Position numbers and translations under genes: made by a program. Under the pieces are notes generated by a model. It searched no databases and was not told the DNA's origin. It worked only from the letters and a program-made list of their open reading frames with translations. From the NCBI GenBank assembly GCA_037576215.1, contig JBANDB010000010.1, forward strand, positions 1,178,001 through 1,242,000: 64,000 nt of DNA, in the 5' to 3' direction. This document shows positions 13,901 through 25,491 of this stretch, one piece after another; within the stretch, counting starts at the first letter, position 1, and the number at the start of each line of letters is the position of its first letter. Origin of the DNA: Armillaria gallica. Lineage: Eukaryota > Basidiomycota > Agaricomycetes > Agaricales > Physalacriaceae.

Positions 13901-14299
13901 ATCAACCTCAATTACAACCAGCTGAAGAGCATCGAACCGTTACGAGGTCTACGACGCGTCAAGCGGCTGTCGGTCGTTGGATGCCGTCTAGAAACGACAC
14001 GGGGAATCGTACGCACGTTACGGGGGATGGAGGAACTGGAGGTTGTAGACTGCCGGATGAACCCGTGTACGCTGGGGTGGTATGCGCCACTGCTCAAGAA
14101 CACAGCGGAGGGGTGGGCGGAGCTAGACGCTGGATTCCGACGGGGACTGCCTGATTCGGCATACGTCGGGCGACTTGCATACCGGGGATTGGTGATGGCG
14201 GGATGTGTGGGGGTACGGGTCGTGGACGGGGTGGCTGTGTCGGCGAAGGAGCGGGCAAAAGCGTCGGGAGTGCTTCGGTCGCTGGGCAAACCGGTTTGA
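10926..14299 (+). CDS. Cdc11/Nud1-like leucine-rich repeat scaffold of the septation/mitotic exit pathway
   Basis: The spliced product is about 1,090 residues. The first ~600 residues are disordered and rich in Ser, Pro and acidic residues, beginning MAAPAWQTSELADEWPDEDD. From genomic ~13000 a run of LRRs follows, each carrying an LxxLxLxxNxL-type core (LKADGNRITSLEGL, VMNLSGNHIEAL, LYLDGNCLKTVGGL). The C-terminus reads YVGRLAYRGLVMAGC. This order is that of fission yeast Cdc11 and budding yeast Nud1, spindle-pole-body scaffolds that recruit the SIN/MEN kinase cascade. Two introns are proposed: about 11654-11697, and 13224-13277 (54 nt, in frame, so reading through it is possible); its removal restores an LRR (DSLRQLSCLRNLREL). 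An in-frame ATG also lies 36 nt upstream at 10890. Family assignment rests on architecture and the conserved N-terminus. Confidence 0.8.
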
Positions 14300-14580
14300 G
14301 ATCTACGATGGATCTGAAGACGATCTGGTTCGGGTTTGTTGGGGGCCTGATTTAGCAGTATTATGAAATTGGCCCGATTCGGTTCGGGGTACCTGAGTGA
14401 TTTAATTTAACTGGATTTGGCTGCGGAATTGGAGTATTAATTGGGACAGGAGGGACTCTCAGATGGACGCTGGCCTACGCTCGTTTTGTTTACTGTTCGG
14501 ATTGATCGTCGTATAACAAGTACGACGTCGGATGCTGCCTGTTCAAGACCCCGTCCACATTGACTATCAGTGAGTCTAAT

Positions 14581-15723
14581 ATGTCCTCCTCATCGTCCTC
14601 CTCATCGTTGCTCACGTCGTCCAGCTCCATGGCAGACCTTTCCAACAACGACGAACAGAAACCCAACCCCGACGACGACCGCGTCCAGCTCCCCAGTATC
14701 TTCACTGGCTTCAGCGATGACGCCCGTGAGCTCCGTCGCTCATCGCTTCCGACGCTCCACTCAGAGAGTAGGCGGCACGCGCCCTATCCACGGCCGTCGT
14801 ACACGTCGAGTAACCTCGCCTCCTACACTTTCCCCCCAACGAGCGAAGAGACCGCGACGACCTATGCTGCCGACAGTGGCTATGGTGGCAATGGCCTCTC
14901 ACCATTCTCCCCAGAGAGTGACTGGAACAGTAACTCGCCGGGTATCGTTCGTCCTTCGTCGACACCTGGTACCGCGACGACGCCCCAGCTCAAGTACGAT
15001 GACTCTATGCGTCACCAGTCGTACCCGACACCCATGCTGCGTATATCAGGCCAGCAGCGCTCGTACCCTTCTCATTCTCTCCCACCGACCCTCCCGACAT
15101 TACCTCCCGCCGACTCGCCCTACCCGTCAGTGGGCCCAGATGGCGCTCCACCGGTTGAGCGACCCCAACGAAAACGCGGCAAGTTGCCGAAGGAAACGAC
15201 CGATTTCCTCAAAGCTTGGCTCCACCGTCACTCGGACCATCCATATCCGAGTGAGGAGGAGAAGAAGCAGCTCTGCCATGCGACGGGCCTGTCGATGAGT
15301 CAGGTCTCCAACTGGATGATCAATGCCCGTCGTCGCATTCTCGCGCCGGCTCGACCTTCGTCGGGTCCGACCACCACCGCCCCCTTCCCGCCTTCCATGG
15401 GTGCCCGTCGCGCCTCTCTTCCCGCAACCGCCGATTCCCTGCAACTGTATCACCCTATGTCTCTCCAGTCCGTTCCTTTCTACCGTCAACATTCTCTCTC
15501 TCACCCTTCCCAACATTCTCACTCTCATTCGCCTGGCCCCCTGCATCACTCGCCTTCACTTTCCCTTTCGGCCGCCCAAAATGGCATGTATTATCCAGCC
15601 AACCCTCTCTCAGCCCCAGCCACCATGTCCTCTTCGAATCCTTTTACGGGGGGAGGTCATCATCAGGGCGTGTATTCTAATGCTGGCACATATAACAGGG
15701 ACTATTTCCCGGATCCTCAATGA
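14581..15723 (+). CDS. KN/TALE homeodomain transcription factor (longer paralogue)
   Basis: This is one uninterrupted exon of about 380 codons. A Ser-rich N-terminus (eight consecutive Ser) and a disordered region precede the homeodomain at about residues 195-260. The domain reads [14 protein letters not shown], then the three-residue loop extension typical of TALE proteins ([12 protein letters not shown]), then recognition helix [11 protein letters not shown] with the invariant W, N and R residues that contact DNA. The C-terminal third is His/Ser/Pro-rich and ends with [15 protein letters not shown]. It should be a nuclear DNA-binding regulator; targets are unknown. A second copy lies 5.4 kb downstream on the same strand, with an intron inside the homeodomain that is absent here. 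There is no partner gene in the divergent layout of a mating-type A locus. Confidence 0.88.
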   Translation: MSSSSSSSSLLTSSSSMADLSNNDEQKPNPDDDRVQLPSIFTGFSDDARELRRSSLPTLHSESRRHAPYPRPSYTSSNLASYTFPPTSEETATTYAADSGYGGNGLSPFSPESDWNSNSPGIVRPSSTPGTATTPQLKYDDSMRHQSYPTPMLRISGQQRSYPSHSLPPTLPTLPPADSPYPSVGPDGAPPVERPQRKRGKLPKETTDFLKAWLHRHSDHPYPSEEEKKQLCHATGLSMSQVSNWMINARRRILAPARPSSGPTTTAPFPPSMGARRASLPATADSLQLYHPMSLQSVPFYRQHSLSHPSQHSHSHSPGPLHHSPSLSLSAAQNGMYYPANPLSAPATMSSSNPFTGGGHHQGVYSNAGTYNRDYFPDPQ

Positions 15724-18700
15724 GTATACCACCGTATTATATTACCGTAGATCGTGTCTCTCTGTTTTGTCTTGCTATTATTTAAACGTCAGTTGTATAC
15801 CGAGTATATACTTTATTCCAAGTTTAACCTTATAATTACCTGTGGACACTTGTCACTACTACAAAATTGTAAGTACTACAGTACTGTCGAATCCACCGCA
15901 TCGAGTGTAGCGAAAAAGTCCAACTTGGCGACGGATGGCTCCTTTATCCGGCTTATCTTAGGGGATTAGGAGCTGTAAAGAATCGTTGAAATCGTCATTG
16001 TTCCTGGTCGGAAGGAACTTTGTTATCCCAAGTCCTAGAGCTCTCTTTCTCTATCCTGCGCCACATATCTGGCCAGACATCTTGAGAAAGAAGCAGACGG
16101 AGTGCAACCAGGAACGTTAGAGGGCGCCGCGCACGAAGCCCAAAGCAATGAATTCAAAACAGCAGGCAAAACATTTTCTCGAGTTCCTATGTCGTTTGAC
16201 GGAAACTGCCATTCACACCCGGTTGAATTTTCATTTAGGACGGCCTAGACTGCGCTGGGACGCGAACACTGGCAATAGGTGGGTGCATCGATTCCACTGT
16301 GAATTGGAAATGATAAAGGGCAAGGGGAAGAATTTGTAAAAGGCCCGACCCGACGTCGAGGCGGGGTTGTGGTTCTCTTTGATCGGTGAACTCGAATAAT
16401 GCGGGAGCCCGACGAGGAATTAAACAGGAGCTATCACTTGCTTCTTAATTGCAGTAGATGTATTTAAAGATTTTCTACTTTTTTTTTCACTAGCTCGAAA
16501 AGAAAGAATGAAAAAACACGAAACAAAGCAACTGCCTCGAGGCGTCCCTCAATGACACCGGTTATGTTTTTTTAAGTTTAGCTTTTAGACAGTAATGGAC
16601 GGGTCAAAGACTCCCGGCCCGGATCCCGAACCTTTCGGACCCCGGCCCGCTGAGTGGCTTTCGGAAAATTTTTCAGTGCCATGGCTACGCGTCCTTACTT
16701 CTCCTTCTCCTTCCCCTTCCTTTCCTCCTACCCTTACACGCATTCCTTCCCTGTACTGCGGCCAAAGCGCCACTGCGTATGACGACACCAACGATTCGAT
16801 CCCACTCTAACTGATAAATGGATTGATTGATTAGCGGTCAAGTCGAGAAAAGGAAGAAGAATACCTTTCATGGGTTTCTTTAATATCCGGACGCGGCGTT
16901 CGAGGTTGCCGCTGTGTGTGCTGGCTGGTGAAAACAAGGTGGTTCAAAGTCCGATTCCGGCTTGCAGATCTTCCTGATCCTATAACGTATGCGCGTTCTC
17001 GTACGGGACGATCTTCCCAGTTTCACGGAGAGAACCAAGGGCTGCTTGCGAGGGATGCGCACACCGGAGTGCAGATCATGAGCCTCGTTTTCTACTCTTT
17101 TGCGGCACCGATATCGATTCTATTCTTCACGCCTGATTCTTTGCCTTCTACTTCCTACTTGCATCGTCGCGGCTCCGGGTGTCCCTCTGAGTGGAAGAGC
17201 GCAGTTGGGTCTTGCAGGTCCACGGTACTCGTTGGGCTTGGCATTTTGTAAGGTAAGCCATCATGTCAACCTCTTTTCTTCTTTCCTCTGAAAATCCCGT
17301 CCTATAGCCGTACCAATATGTGTTTTAATATCGCTGTATTGACGCACTGGCAGGGTCCGTCTGCAGAAGAAGCAGAGCGAGCCTTGAAAGAACTCGGCTG
17401 CCAATTGTATGTACTGCACAGTCTATAATTGAAGAAGATTGCCTCAACTTTCTACTTGCCTAGGTCGGATAATATTGATTTCCATCAGCGGCTTCATCGT
17501 AGAATGTAGGCTCAGAAGTCAGAAGCATGGCTTGTATCCCTCATTAGACTAAGCGGAATCCGGCTCCCGGACAGCGCGCAGAATTAGAGACGAGTATTGT
17601 GGCGGGTCCCTCTTAATGGACGCTGTATTGACGCATCTGGCAGGGGAGACCGATGAAACTCGCAACGCCTGCGCAAATCCCGAATTTTGGGGGTTTGCAC
17701 GAGTCGGCCAGTGCCGATTCCCAGTCTGTCTTTGCTGAAATAGTGCGTATATGATTATAATTTATTGTCAATGACCCTGTATCGACGCGCACAAGTAGTT
17801 CTGCGGTCGATCCGCCCCTCCAACGTCCGGCTGCCGTACCAACGAATTATGTATTGTGGCGATTATCACTTGTTAATGAGCTTTTTTTCTGACATTTTAT
17901 GTCCGCAGACTTCGCTTTTACCCGCGCGAACTTGTGCTGAGTCTTTCCATACGTACTTGAGGTTATATTGATCTTCTGTGGTGAGTTGATTCAATTGTGT
18001 TCGTTCAATGCGGGTGTACGGCCTACGAGAGCGTATCATTGGATAATTGGTTCCAAACTGACGCGGGAACTGAGCTCGAAAGCCATTTGCAAGTCATTCT
18101 AGGCCTCGTGAGTCCTGAGTATGCAGTTCCTTCGCAAATTCGCTGATTTCGCATATGCTTGCTCATATAAGGATGTATTGTTCACACCGAGTACCCTGAA
18201 CTTTGAGAGTTATTTATGAGGTGTGAACGTGGTCCTGCAGGCCGTGGTAGGTATCCTAAGTCCTGCGAAGACCTGCACTACGCACAATGAAAGTACTATG
18301 AGCGCCACCGGCCGTTCCTTACCGGGACATCCCCAATCTCGGTCCAGCCTTCCTATTCTCCCCCGCTTGAAGGCGATACAAGGCCCCATTTACCGCCACC
18401 GATACCATTGTCTAGGCTCGAAGATTAGTTTATGGGGAAACGCTCTCTCGAGCATACTGAATCTGGTTCGCACTTTCCCAAACCACATTGCACCGATACT
18501 TGGTTTTTCCCTTCATCAAGGATGACCTTCTACTTCTTCGCTCTGGATTGTTTCACCTAGCCTCATTGGAGAAGAAGTTACTCTGATTGGGTAAATGCTT
18601 GTCGGGACCTCTGAGATGAAAGCGAGTTTGGATAGATTCTCTCCGCCGTCAGTAGGGCAGCGTACGCGTTGTTGGTCTTTTTACAGCTAGCAGAGGGTTT

Positions 18701-21128
18701 ATACTAGACCGTGGAGTACAAGGCTAGCTCTAAGGCACTTCTCGTTACCTGCCCGTTACCTGCAGGTCCCTTGATTCGACCACGATCATCGACCGCTTTC
18801 TTATGGACACACTATTTTCCACTGGCAAGGATGCGACAATAGTTTCCCAGGATCTCGGTACTCATCTCGGGTCATTGCAGAAAGCACCCATACTGCTTCA
18901 AAAAGGGTACCGAGACTACTGTGTATTTCCAGGGAGAAATCGACTAAGACGATTCCCACTTTCCCATGACGTGCGGTCTTCACTTCTCGAAGGAAAATGC
19001 AATCCAAACGAGGGGACGGGATTTTTATGTGGGTGCGTGTGTGCTCATGCGATTACCCTGACCCTGAGAGACAGAGGGGCCTAGCCTAGTCAATCCATCC
19101 TATAGAGGTAGACATTAAGTTTCATCTCAACTCCTCGGTTACATAACATCGTAATCAATAGTCTGCAAACAATCATTTCAATCGTACGTGCACGGACCTC
19201 AGCTGTTGGTAATACCTTCCAGTTGAACTCGTCTCGTGATTCATTTCGTGAATACAAATCGTTCAAATGGGCGGCCAAGATTGCACCTCGGTCCAGCGTG
19301 TTGCTGATGGTCGAGAGGTCCAAGCTTCACTGCATAGCATGGACAGTTTATGACAACACTCTATCATACTGTTATCACTGAGGTTATCCTCTGCCAAGGA
19401 ATGGCCGCAGAGGTATACACGGCTCCCTGCGGGGGTACCTGTACCTTGCTTCCCGACGACATCATCTCCCCTATATAGCTTCCGCCCACTGTGATAACAT
19501 GCCTCCGAGCGAATAGTAATACGTGGGGCCGTGCGCCTCCCTGCAGCGGTTCCTGCCCCTTGATTCAAGGTTCCGACATCGTAGTAAGCTGTGAAATATT
19601 TCCTATTGGATCATCGCGCTAAGGATAGCCAATCCAATATAACCCGAATTCTAGACCATGTTTTTGACTTGAGGAATTGTGTTGTATGATCGACGCAAAA
19701 GATCGACGAGTCTCGTCACTGTGACCGGGCGCCTTATCTTTGAAGGAGCTACCACATATATGGAGATGACGCCCACACGCTCCTTTCACGAAGGCAGCTT
19801 CTTGCTCCAGTGACATGAAGCAATACCGCTTACTCGATGCAAACAAGTACTGTACCGCGGATCAGCACCGTGCTGCCCCAGGTTCTTCTGAGACGGAAGC
19901 TATTAATATTGGAGGTCGGAGTAACCTTGATTTATGCTAGATTACTTAAAACAAAGAAATTGCCGTGCACCTAAATCACTATCGGATGAAGGGTTCGGCT
20001 GCGGACAAATGTAAAGGCGGGGCCATTTTAGGGAGAGGACGAATGGACGTACTGCAAATTTTCAACGACTTATCACGAGAAAAAGACAATCAGCGACGGC
20101 GACTGTGCGCAGACCGTACTTGCTACTCAAGGGAAATCCCGATGCTTGGCTACCGCAATGATATCCCGCACCCAAAGGTAATTCAAGAACACGTCTGATA
20201 TAGATACGTGTTTCTTATTGGAGGAATGCTACTGTAAGCTATATCCTGTCTCTTATATGGATGCCGTCCCAGCAAGAGATCCAGGCAGCGTCGGTCCGGA
20301 CCCACCGGATCAATCAATCTGGCTTCCGATAAGTACTCATCTTGTACTCATCATCGAGTTGCTGTTCCGGTCCTCAACATACAACGGGACTCCTACGGGC
20401 ATAAATGGACGGCCATTATGCCTACTCTGGTCTATGGCGGACAAAAGGGTCCTTGATATTACTGCTGATTGCTAATTGTTATGCTCCGGTCTTTCGCTTT
20501 CGCTGGCTCCAACTCGAACCGTGCCTCGCTGAGCTCCTGTGCTTAATCTGCTATCAAGGTACATCCTGCTTTGGTCATAATGGTGGCGGTGGTGCTCAGC
20601 TGCTACCATTCCTTGTTCTCTATCGGCGTAGTGTTATCTTCGATGCTCTGAGGCCAAAAGGATATATGGCGCATCCTGTAGGCGTTTGTGTTTCACATTA
20701 TTTAAGGCCAGGCGTCTGATTCTATGCGGCAGATGATGACACGGTGAACCTGAACTGGGACTAAGCGACTTCGACCCATTCGTCAATGTTATAGATTGCA
20801 TGAAAAAGGTAACATGCTCTCACTCCCCGGTCCTCCAAGCGCGCTGTACTGCGACATGATCGCTGTTCTTTATCAAGGGGTGTATACAAATGCCATCATT
20901 CCCGCCCTTCCCATGGCAAGAATACGCCCCAATCCTGACTTCGATTTCATCAGGTGGTCCACTCGACGTTACGTTTGCCTTCTTGCGTCAAATCGCCAGG
21001 TTAACAGTCCGGCGAGATTTGATCTACGCGAGCTCGAAAAGAACGGCCCTGGGTCCTTTGCCGTGTCCCTTCGGGACACTTATATACGAAAGCGATAGCG
21101 GCCTGTGAAGGTAAACATAACGCCCACC
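15724..21128. other. Gene-poor region between two homeodomain paralogues (5.4 kb)
   Basis: No exon set could be assembled. A pyrimidine-only stretch lies near 16697-16735. A direct repeat of about 25 bp (GCTGTATTGACGCA followed by CTGGCAGGG) occurs near 17330 and 17622. Two weak copies of a CTCCCTGCxGxGGTxCCTG motif lie near 19420 and 19535. None of these identifies a known element. The 3' end should hold the promoter of the second homeodomain gene; the sequence has no obvious transposon coding remnants that would explain the spacing. Confidence 0.45.
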
Positions 21129-21863
21129 ATGTCCCTCTCCCACCAGAATCAGCGACCCTTTCCGGAATCCGAGTCATCACAATGGCCATCAGGGTATCCC
21201 AACCAAGTGCCTTCTTTCACGCAGGATCCCTGTATCCTTCCCTCCCTTACACGTAGTGCATCGACGTTTTCACACTCGAAATACCTACTCCCTCCCGGCC
21301 AACTCCTTCCATCCTCCGACCAACTTCTTGCCTCTTCCGAAATCCATATGCCCACATCGCAGCTCAACCAGCGGAAGATACGCGGTAAACTGCCCAAGGC
21401 TACAACCGACTATCTCAAAGCATGGCTACATGCCCACTGCGATCATCCGTACCCTAACGAGGCCGAGAAGAAACAGCTTTGTCTCGCAACAGGGCTCTCC
21501 ATGAGCCAGGTATCCAATTGGATGATCAATGTACATGTGTAGTTCACCTTGGACTGCGGCGTTTATCGTTGACACATTTATCAGGCTCGTCGACGCATCT
21601 TGGCACCGGCGCGGCGCTCTTCTGTCCCTGACCTTTATTCGCCAACAGCACCGTTCCCCCCGGTGCCATTTGGTAATTCCCAAAGCCCCGTAGGAGGTGG
21701 GGGGTATATGGATGGGAGCTCAACGACTTTGCCTCCGATCAATCCTTTTTCACAGTCCTCGCAACAAGATCAGCGTCATATACATCCCGTGTATTCGAAC
21801 CAGAGCAATGTGGGACTGTATTTTAATCTGTACAATGGTACATCAGGCTATGGCAGACAATGA
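21129..21863 (+). CDS. KN/TALE homeodomain transcription factor (shorter paralogue)
   Basis: Two exons (21129-21530 and 21585-21863) joined by a 54-nt GT-AG intron give about 226 residues. The homeodomain (GKLPKATTDYLKAW, loop HCDHPYPNEAEK, recognition helix [11 protein letters not shown]) is nearly identical in its second half to the gene at 14581. Both continue RILAPAR and then an APFPP motif, and both C-termini carry NPF and VYSN motifs, so they are paralogues, not merely relatives. The intron splits the recognition helix between Asn and Ala-Arg-Arg; without splicing the protein would lose the DNA-contacting arginines. The N-terminal region is short and Ser/Pro-rich. A nuclear regulator is expected; the differences outside the domain suggest diverged function. 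Confidence 0.85.
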
Positions 21864-24800
21864 TGCATGTATTTTCACGGTTGCTCTGTTCTGGCTATGC
21901 GAGTGCAAGGTATAAGTGTGGAGTGGTCGTAGCTTAACTCTAGTGTATTGCTGGCTCGAAGAAACGAATGGTTCAACGTTTATGAGCTTATAATTCTGAT
22001 TTGATCCATCTGGATTGCGAAGAGGGAACAATCGAACCCACGACAACTTCTTTGATACGTACTTCTTCTCTTTGCCGTATTGGATTGTTATGTGTTAAAT
22101 TTGCTTCTGGTTCACCGTGTATACATAGGACAATAGTTCAAAAATATGCCCTTACTTCATCGATCGTGATCTTGAGACCGTGATCGACGATCGTTAACAG
22201 TAACGCAGCGCTATCATGGCACAATGACCCGACGGAGGTGGCATTTGTTTATTTAGAAATTACAATGCTGCGTGGCGACGAAACGAACGGCGCAACAATC
22301 CAAGCACTCCACTAACGATGCATGGCTCCGAGTTTTAAACTCAGTATACCCAGTTGGAGCAGGTGTCGAGAAGAATTCTGAGTGCGTAAAGATTAATCCT
22401 GTGGCCGCGGAGCCACAGACTCCTGCCGGTACCGAGCAGAACGAAAGGCATAATATTGACAAAGTTTGTGGAAGATAGAAGGTCGGGCTAGCTCAGTTCT
22501 CTATTTCTCCCGCGGCGACGGGAAGGAATGGCCCGGTACTGTAGGTTTGTAATGGGTAGAGTATCTGGGAAAAGGAAAGCACGAAGACAAATCTTTGGCG
22601 ATAAAGATAAATCTTCGCAAATTCGCAAGTCCAGCCGCCTCCTAAGCCGCCCAAGACAGCAAAATTAAATACCACCGCGACCGAATTCCAGCGAGTCATC
22701 CGTGTCGGTCGGCGGTGCCTGATTACTGATTGCATAGGAGGTGGCGCCATGCATGCATGTGAGTGCCTCTTTCGGCCTTTCCGAAAATTTGTTGATCTCG
22801 AGGTGGAGAGCTGATCCGGGTTTAATGAACTGATGTATCGTAATTAGTGCAGAAGAAATCGTTTGAAGACGGAGAATAGAAGCTAACAACCAGTTTCTGA
22901 CCCGCGAAGTGCTGTTCTCAAGACCGTGATACCGGGATACCAAAGTGATAGCTAGTATGTACGAAGATTATCTTTGATCCTGAAATAGATGACACAATCA
23001 GCTAAACTTTGACATATTACGTTGATCGTGGAGATGCGAATTTCTGGATCCTGATGATACATATTCATTTTCGACATCAAAATTCCACAGAAAAACCGGA
23101 GGTCAATGACAGAATCTGCCAGCGTATTTCCAGTGCGGAAACATCATCAAGAGGAAAATTAAAATAAAACACCGAACAAGTGCTCGAATCTCAGCGAAGC
23201 AATAGCCTTCTAACTTACTGAGCTAAAAGCCCAATACTGAAACGCAGACGCGGCGTCTTGAGATGGGCGTTCTACTCTGGAGCCTTGGGTCCGATTCCGC
23301 GGTATGAATTCTCGGCAGATGTATATGTCCATATTTTGCGGTAGGCACTCGAGTCGCCGCATATCAAGATTCGAAGCTTCAAAAAAATCTTCTTGGAGCT
23401 TAGCCTGATTCCGGTGTGAATGAATCGTCGACATCAATGAATGTTCGAGGACGTGAACCAGCTCGCAACGCACCTACCTAATAAAGGAATTGACGCTCAA
23501 CAAAAATTAAGCTTCAAGCCGCCGGCAAGCGATGTTTGCTTTCACAGCGGGATGTTTGGCATCGCCGCCTCAGTGAGAACTGTTTTCTGATTTCTTGCTG
23601 AAGTAGACATCCAACCATCCTTCCGTTCTATCAAGATGGTTTACACGGCAGCATTCCAGCTTATCAACGAATGAACTTTCAGTTGACCCAAACGGGCTTA
23701 ATGAGATAAATTAAATAAATACACGCCTTTACGACCCATGCGCCTCCCGCCCTTCTGAGTCAAACAAGGTGCATTTGATTGCTCCCCCTTCCGAATTCCT
23801 CGCACACAGAACCTCTGTTCAGCTCCATTACCTGCTTGAATGAGGTCAGCGGCGTTTATCTTGGTACGAAACGGTTTGCGTACCTTCTCTTCGAGCCTAC
23901 TGATGGATTTAGTCACACGATATTACTCGTACCAAGTCATCGACGGTGCTGATCATCAATGGGTAACTTCCCGTGGCGAGCCCGGGTCTAGGTTGAGCTG
24001 ATATCGATCTCCCGACCTCTCCAGCCTCATGAACCGGCCGTTAATTCCAGCTTCGAGTGGAGTTTTCAAAACTATAAACAGCTCATCGATACTGAGCCAG
24101 CGGTTATATCCTGGACGATTTCGACGATAAGTGTGATCAACATGGATTTTCCGTTTTGGCAAGGCCTACGGTGAATTCCTGGCAGGATCAATGAAGAATG
24201 ACATATTACGTCGGATGAAAGGGTCGCTTGTGACTGCAGGCTAGATCAGAGAAAGGACCGGCTCGGAATCAGTGAGGCGGTAGGACGGTCTTTATTCCAA
24301 TATCACGATGATATTCACCGGTGTCGTGCGAGGCTCGTCTTTGGAAAAATACAGGAACCGTACATCATAGCCTAAGGGTCAAGATGACGAAATACAGCCA
24401 CGCCCAGTATCTGCGTCAATCCCCATCAGAATACAGGGCAAATTTTCCGAGCTCGGTGACCGAAATCATCGTGAAAGGAGCTAAGGTAGAATCACAGAGG
24501 CGGTGCTTCAATGTATTCAGAATGGAATGCTGTTGGTTTGATTGCAGGAATGGTTCGAGGTTGAGTTTGAATTCCCGGCGGGTAAACACGGCCGACATAA
24601 CGAGAGTTCGGTGGCGGTGGAGATGGTCAGAAACTGCAATCTGCGAGCATTGAATCTCACGGGTGGGGACGAACAACCGACGCTAGTCTCCTGAAGAACC
24701 ATGCATGCATCCGGGGTAAAGTACAGCCAAGAGAACCAGAGAACATGATAAAACAATCAGCTCCTGAAGATGCGGCCCGTCTCTTTTGATCTGCAAGAGC

Positions 24801-25491
24801 CAACAAAATAGTTTTGTCGATGCGGAGGGATCACGAATATGGCTAGTACTGGACAGTAAGCATGGAATATTCCGTTCGCGTTTAGGGAAGAATCGATAGA
24901 AGCCTCCACATCAGTTGCTTCGGTCCGACCCAATACATCTCGTCCGGGTGAAGGACTTTGTCGACCGTTGTAAAAGGAGCCGCAAACTAGGTCGTGGTCA
25001 AGAGGTGACGGGAACTACCGATACCCAAAAATGGCGGTTAGGACCCTTACAATGATCAACGGGTCCCTCATCCGTGGAAAATCTGCATCTTCAAGTGCCT
25101 ACCGGTGTGTTCATCCTGAGCTGGAATCTTTCATTAGCTTCTACGCAAATTCCGAAGCTAGGACTTCAATAGAAAACTAATGATCCCGCCCCTCAACGTT
25201 ATCATTAATATTAATTCCCGGAGGCATTGGGCGTCATGCATGACGAGGACCAGCTCAGAGAACGAAGAAGCTGGGTCGACTCGGTCGATATCATCAATGT
25301 CCCTCAGTTCAAACCTATACGCACGCGGGAGAAACTTCTGGGCAATCTGACCATCTATCTTCTAAAATTCTATTATATATGCTAGGTTTACACATGCGAT
25401 TACACAAATGAAATGATCGACAAAGCCGGCCATTCGTGAATGGAAATAAATAATGTATATGGTGACGATAAACGACCGGATGCGCATCGTG
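21864..25491. other. Gene-poor region (3.6 kb)
   Basis: Nothing coding is supported. Open frames are all below about 110 codons, lack flanking exons and show no motif. A sequence resembling a tRNA B-box near 22030 has no matching A-box or foldable cloverleaf. No LTR or transposase remnants were recognised. The right part is downstream of the P450 gene, which is read leftward. Confidence 0.45.

Noticed and set aside
14581..21863. Homeodomain pair as a mating-type A (HD1/HD2) locus
   Set aside because: Both genes belong to the same TALE type, lie in tandem on one strand, and no mitochondrial intermediate peptidase or beta-flanking gene is near; an HD1/HD2 pair is normally divergent and dissimilar.
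22000..22060. tRNA gene suggested by GGGTTCGATT on the minus strand
   Set aside because: No A-box at the right distance and the flanking bases do not form T- or acceptor stems.
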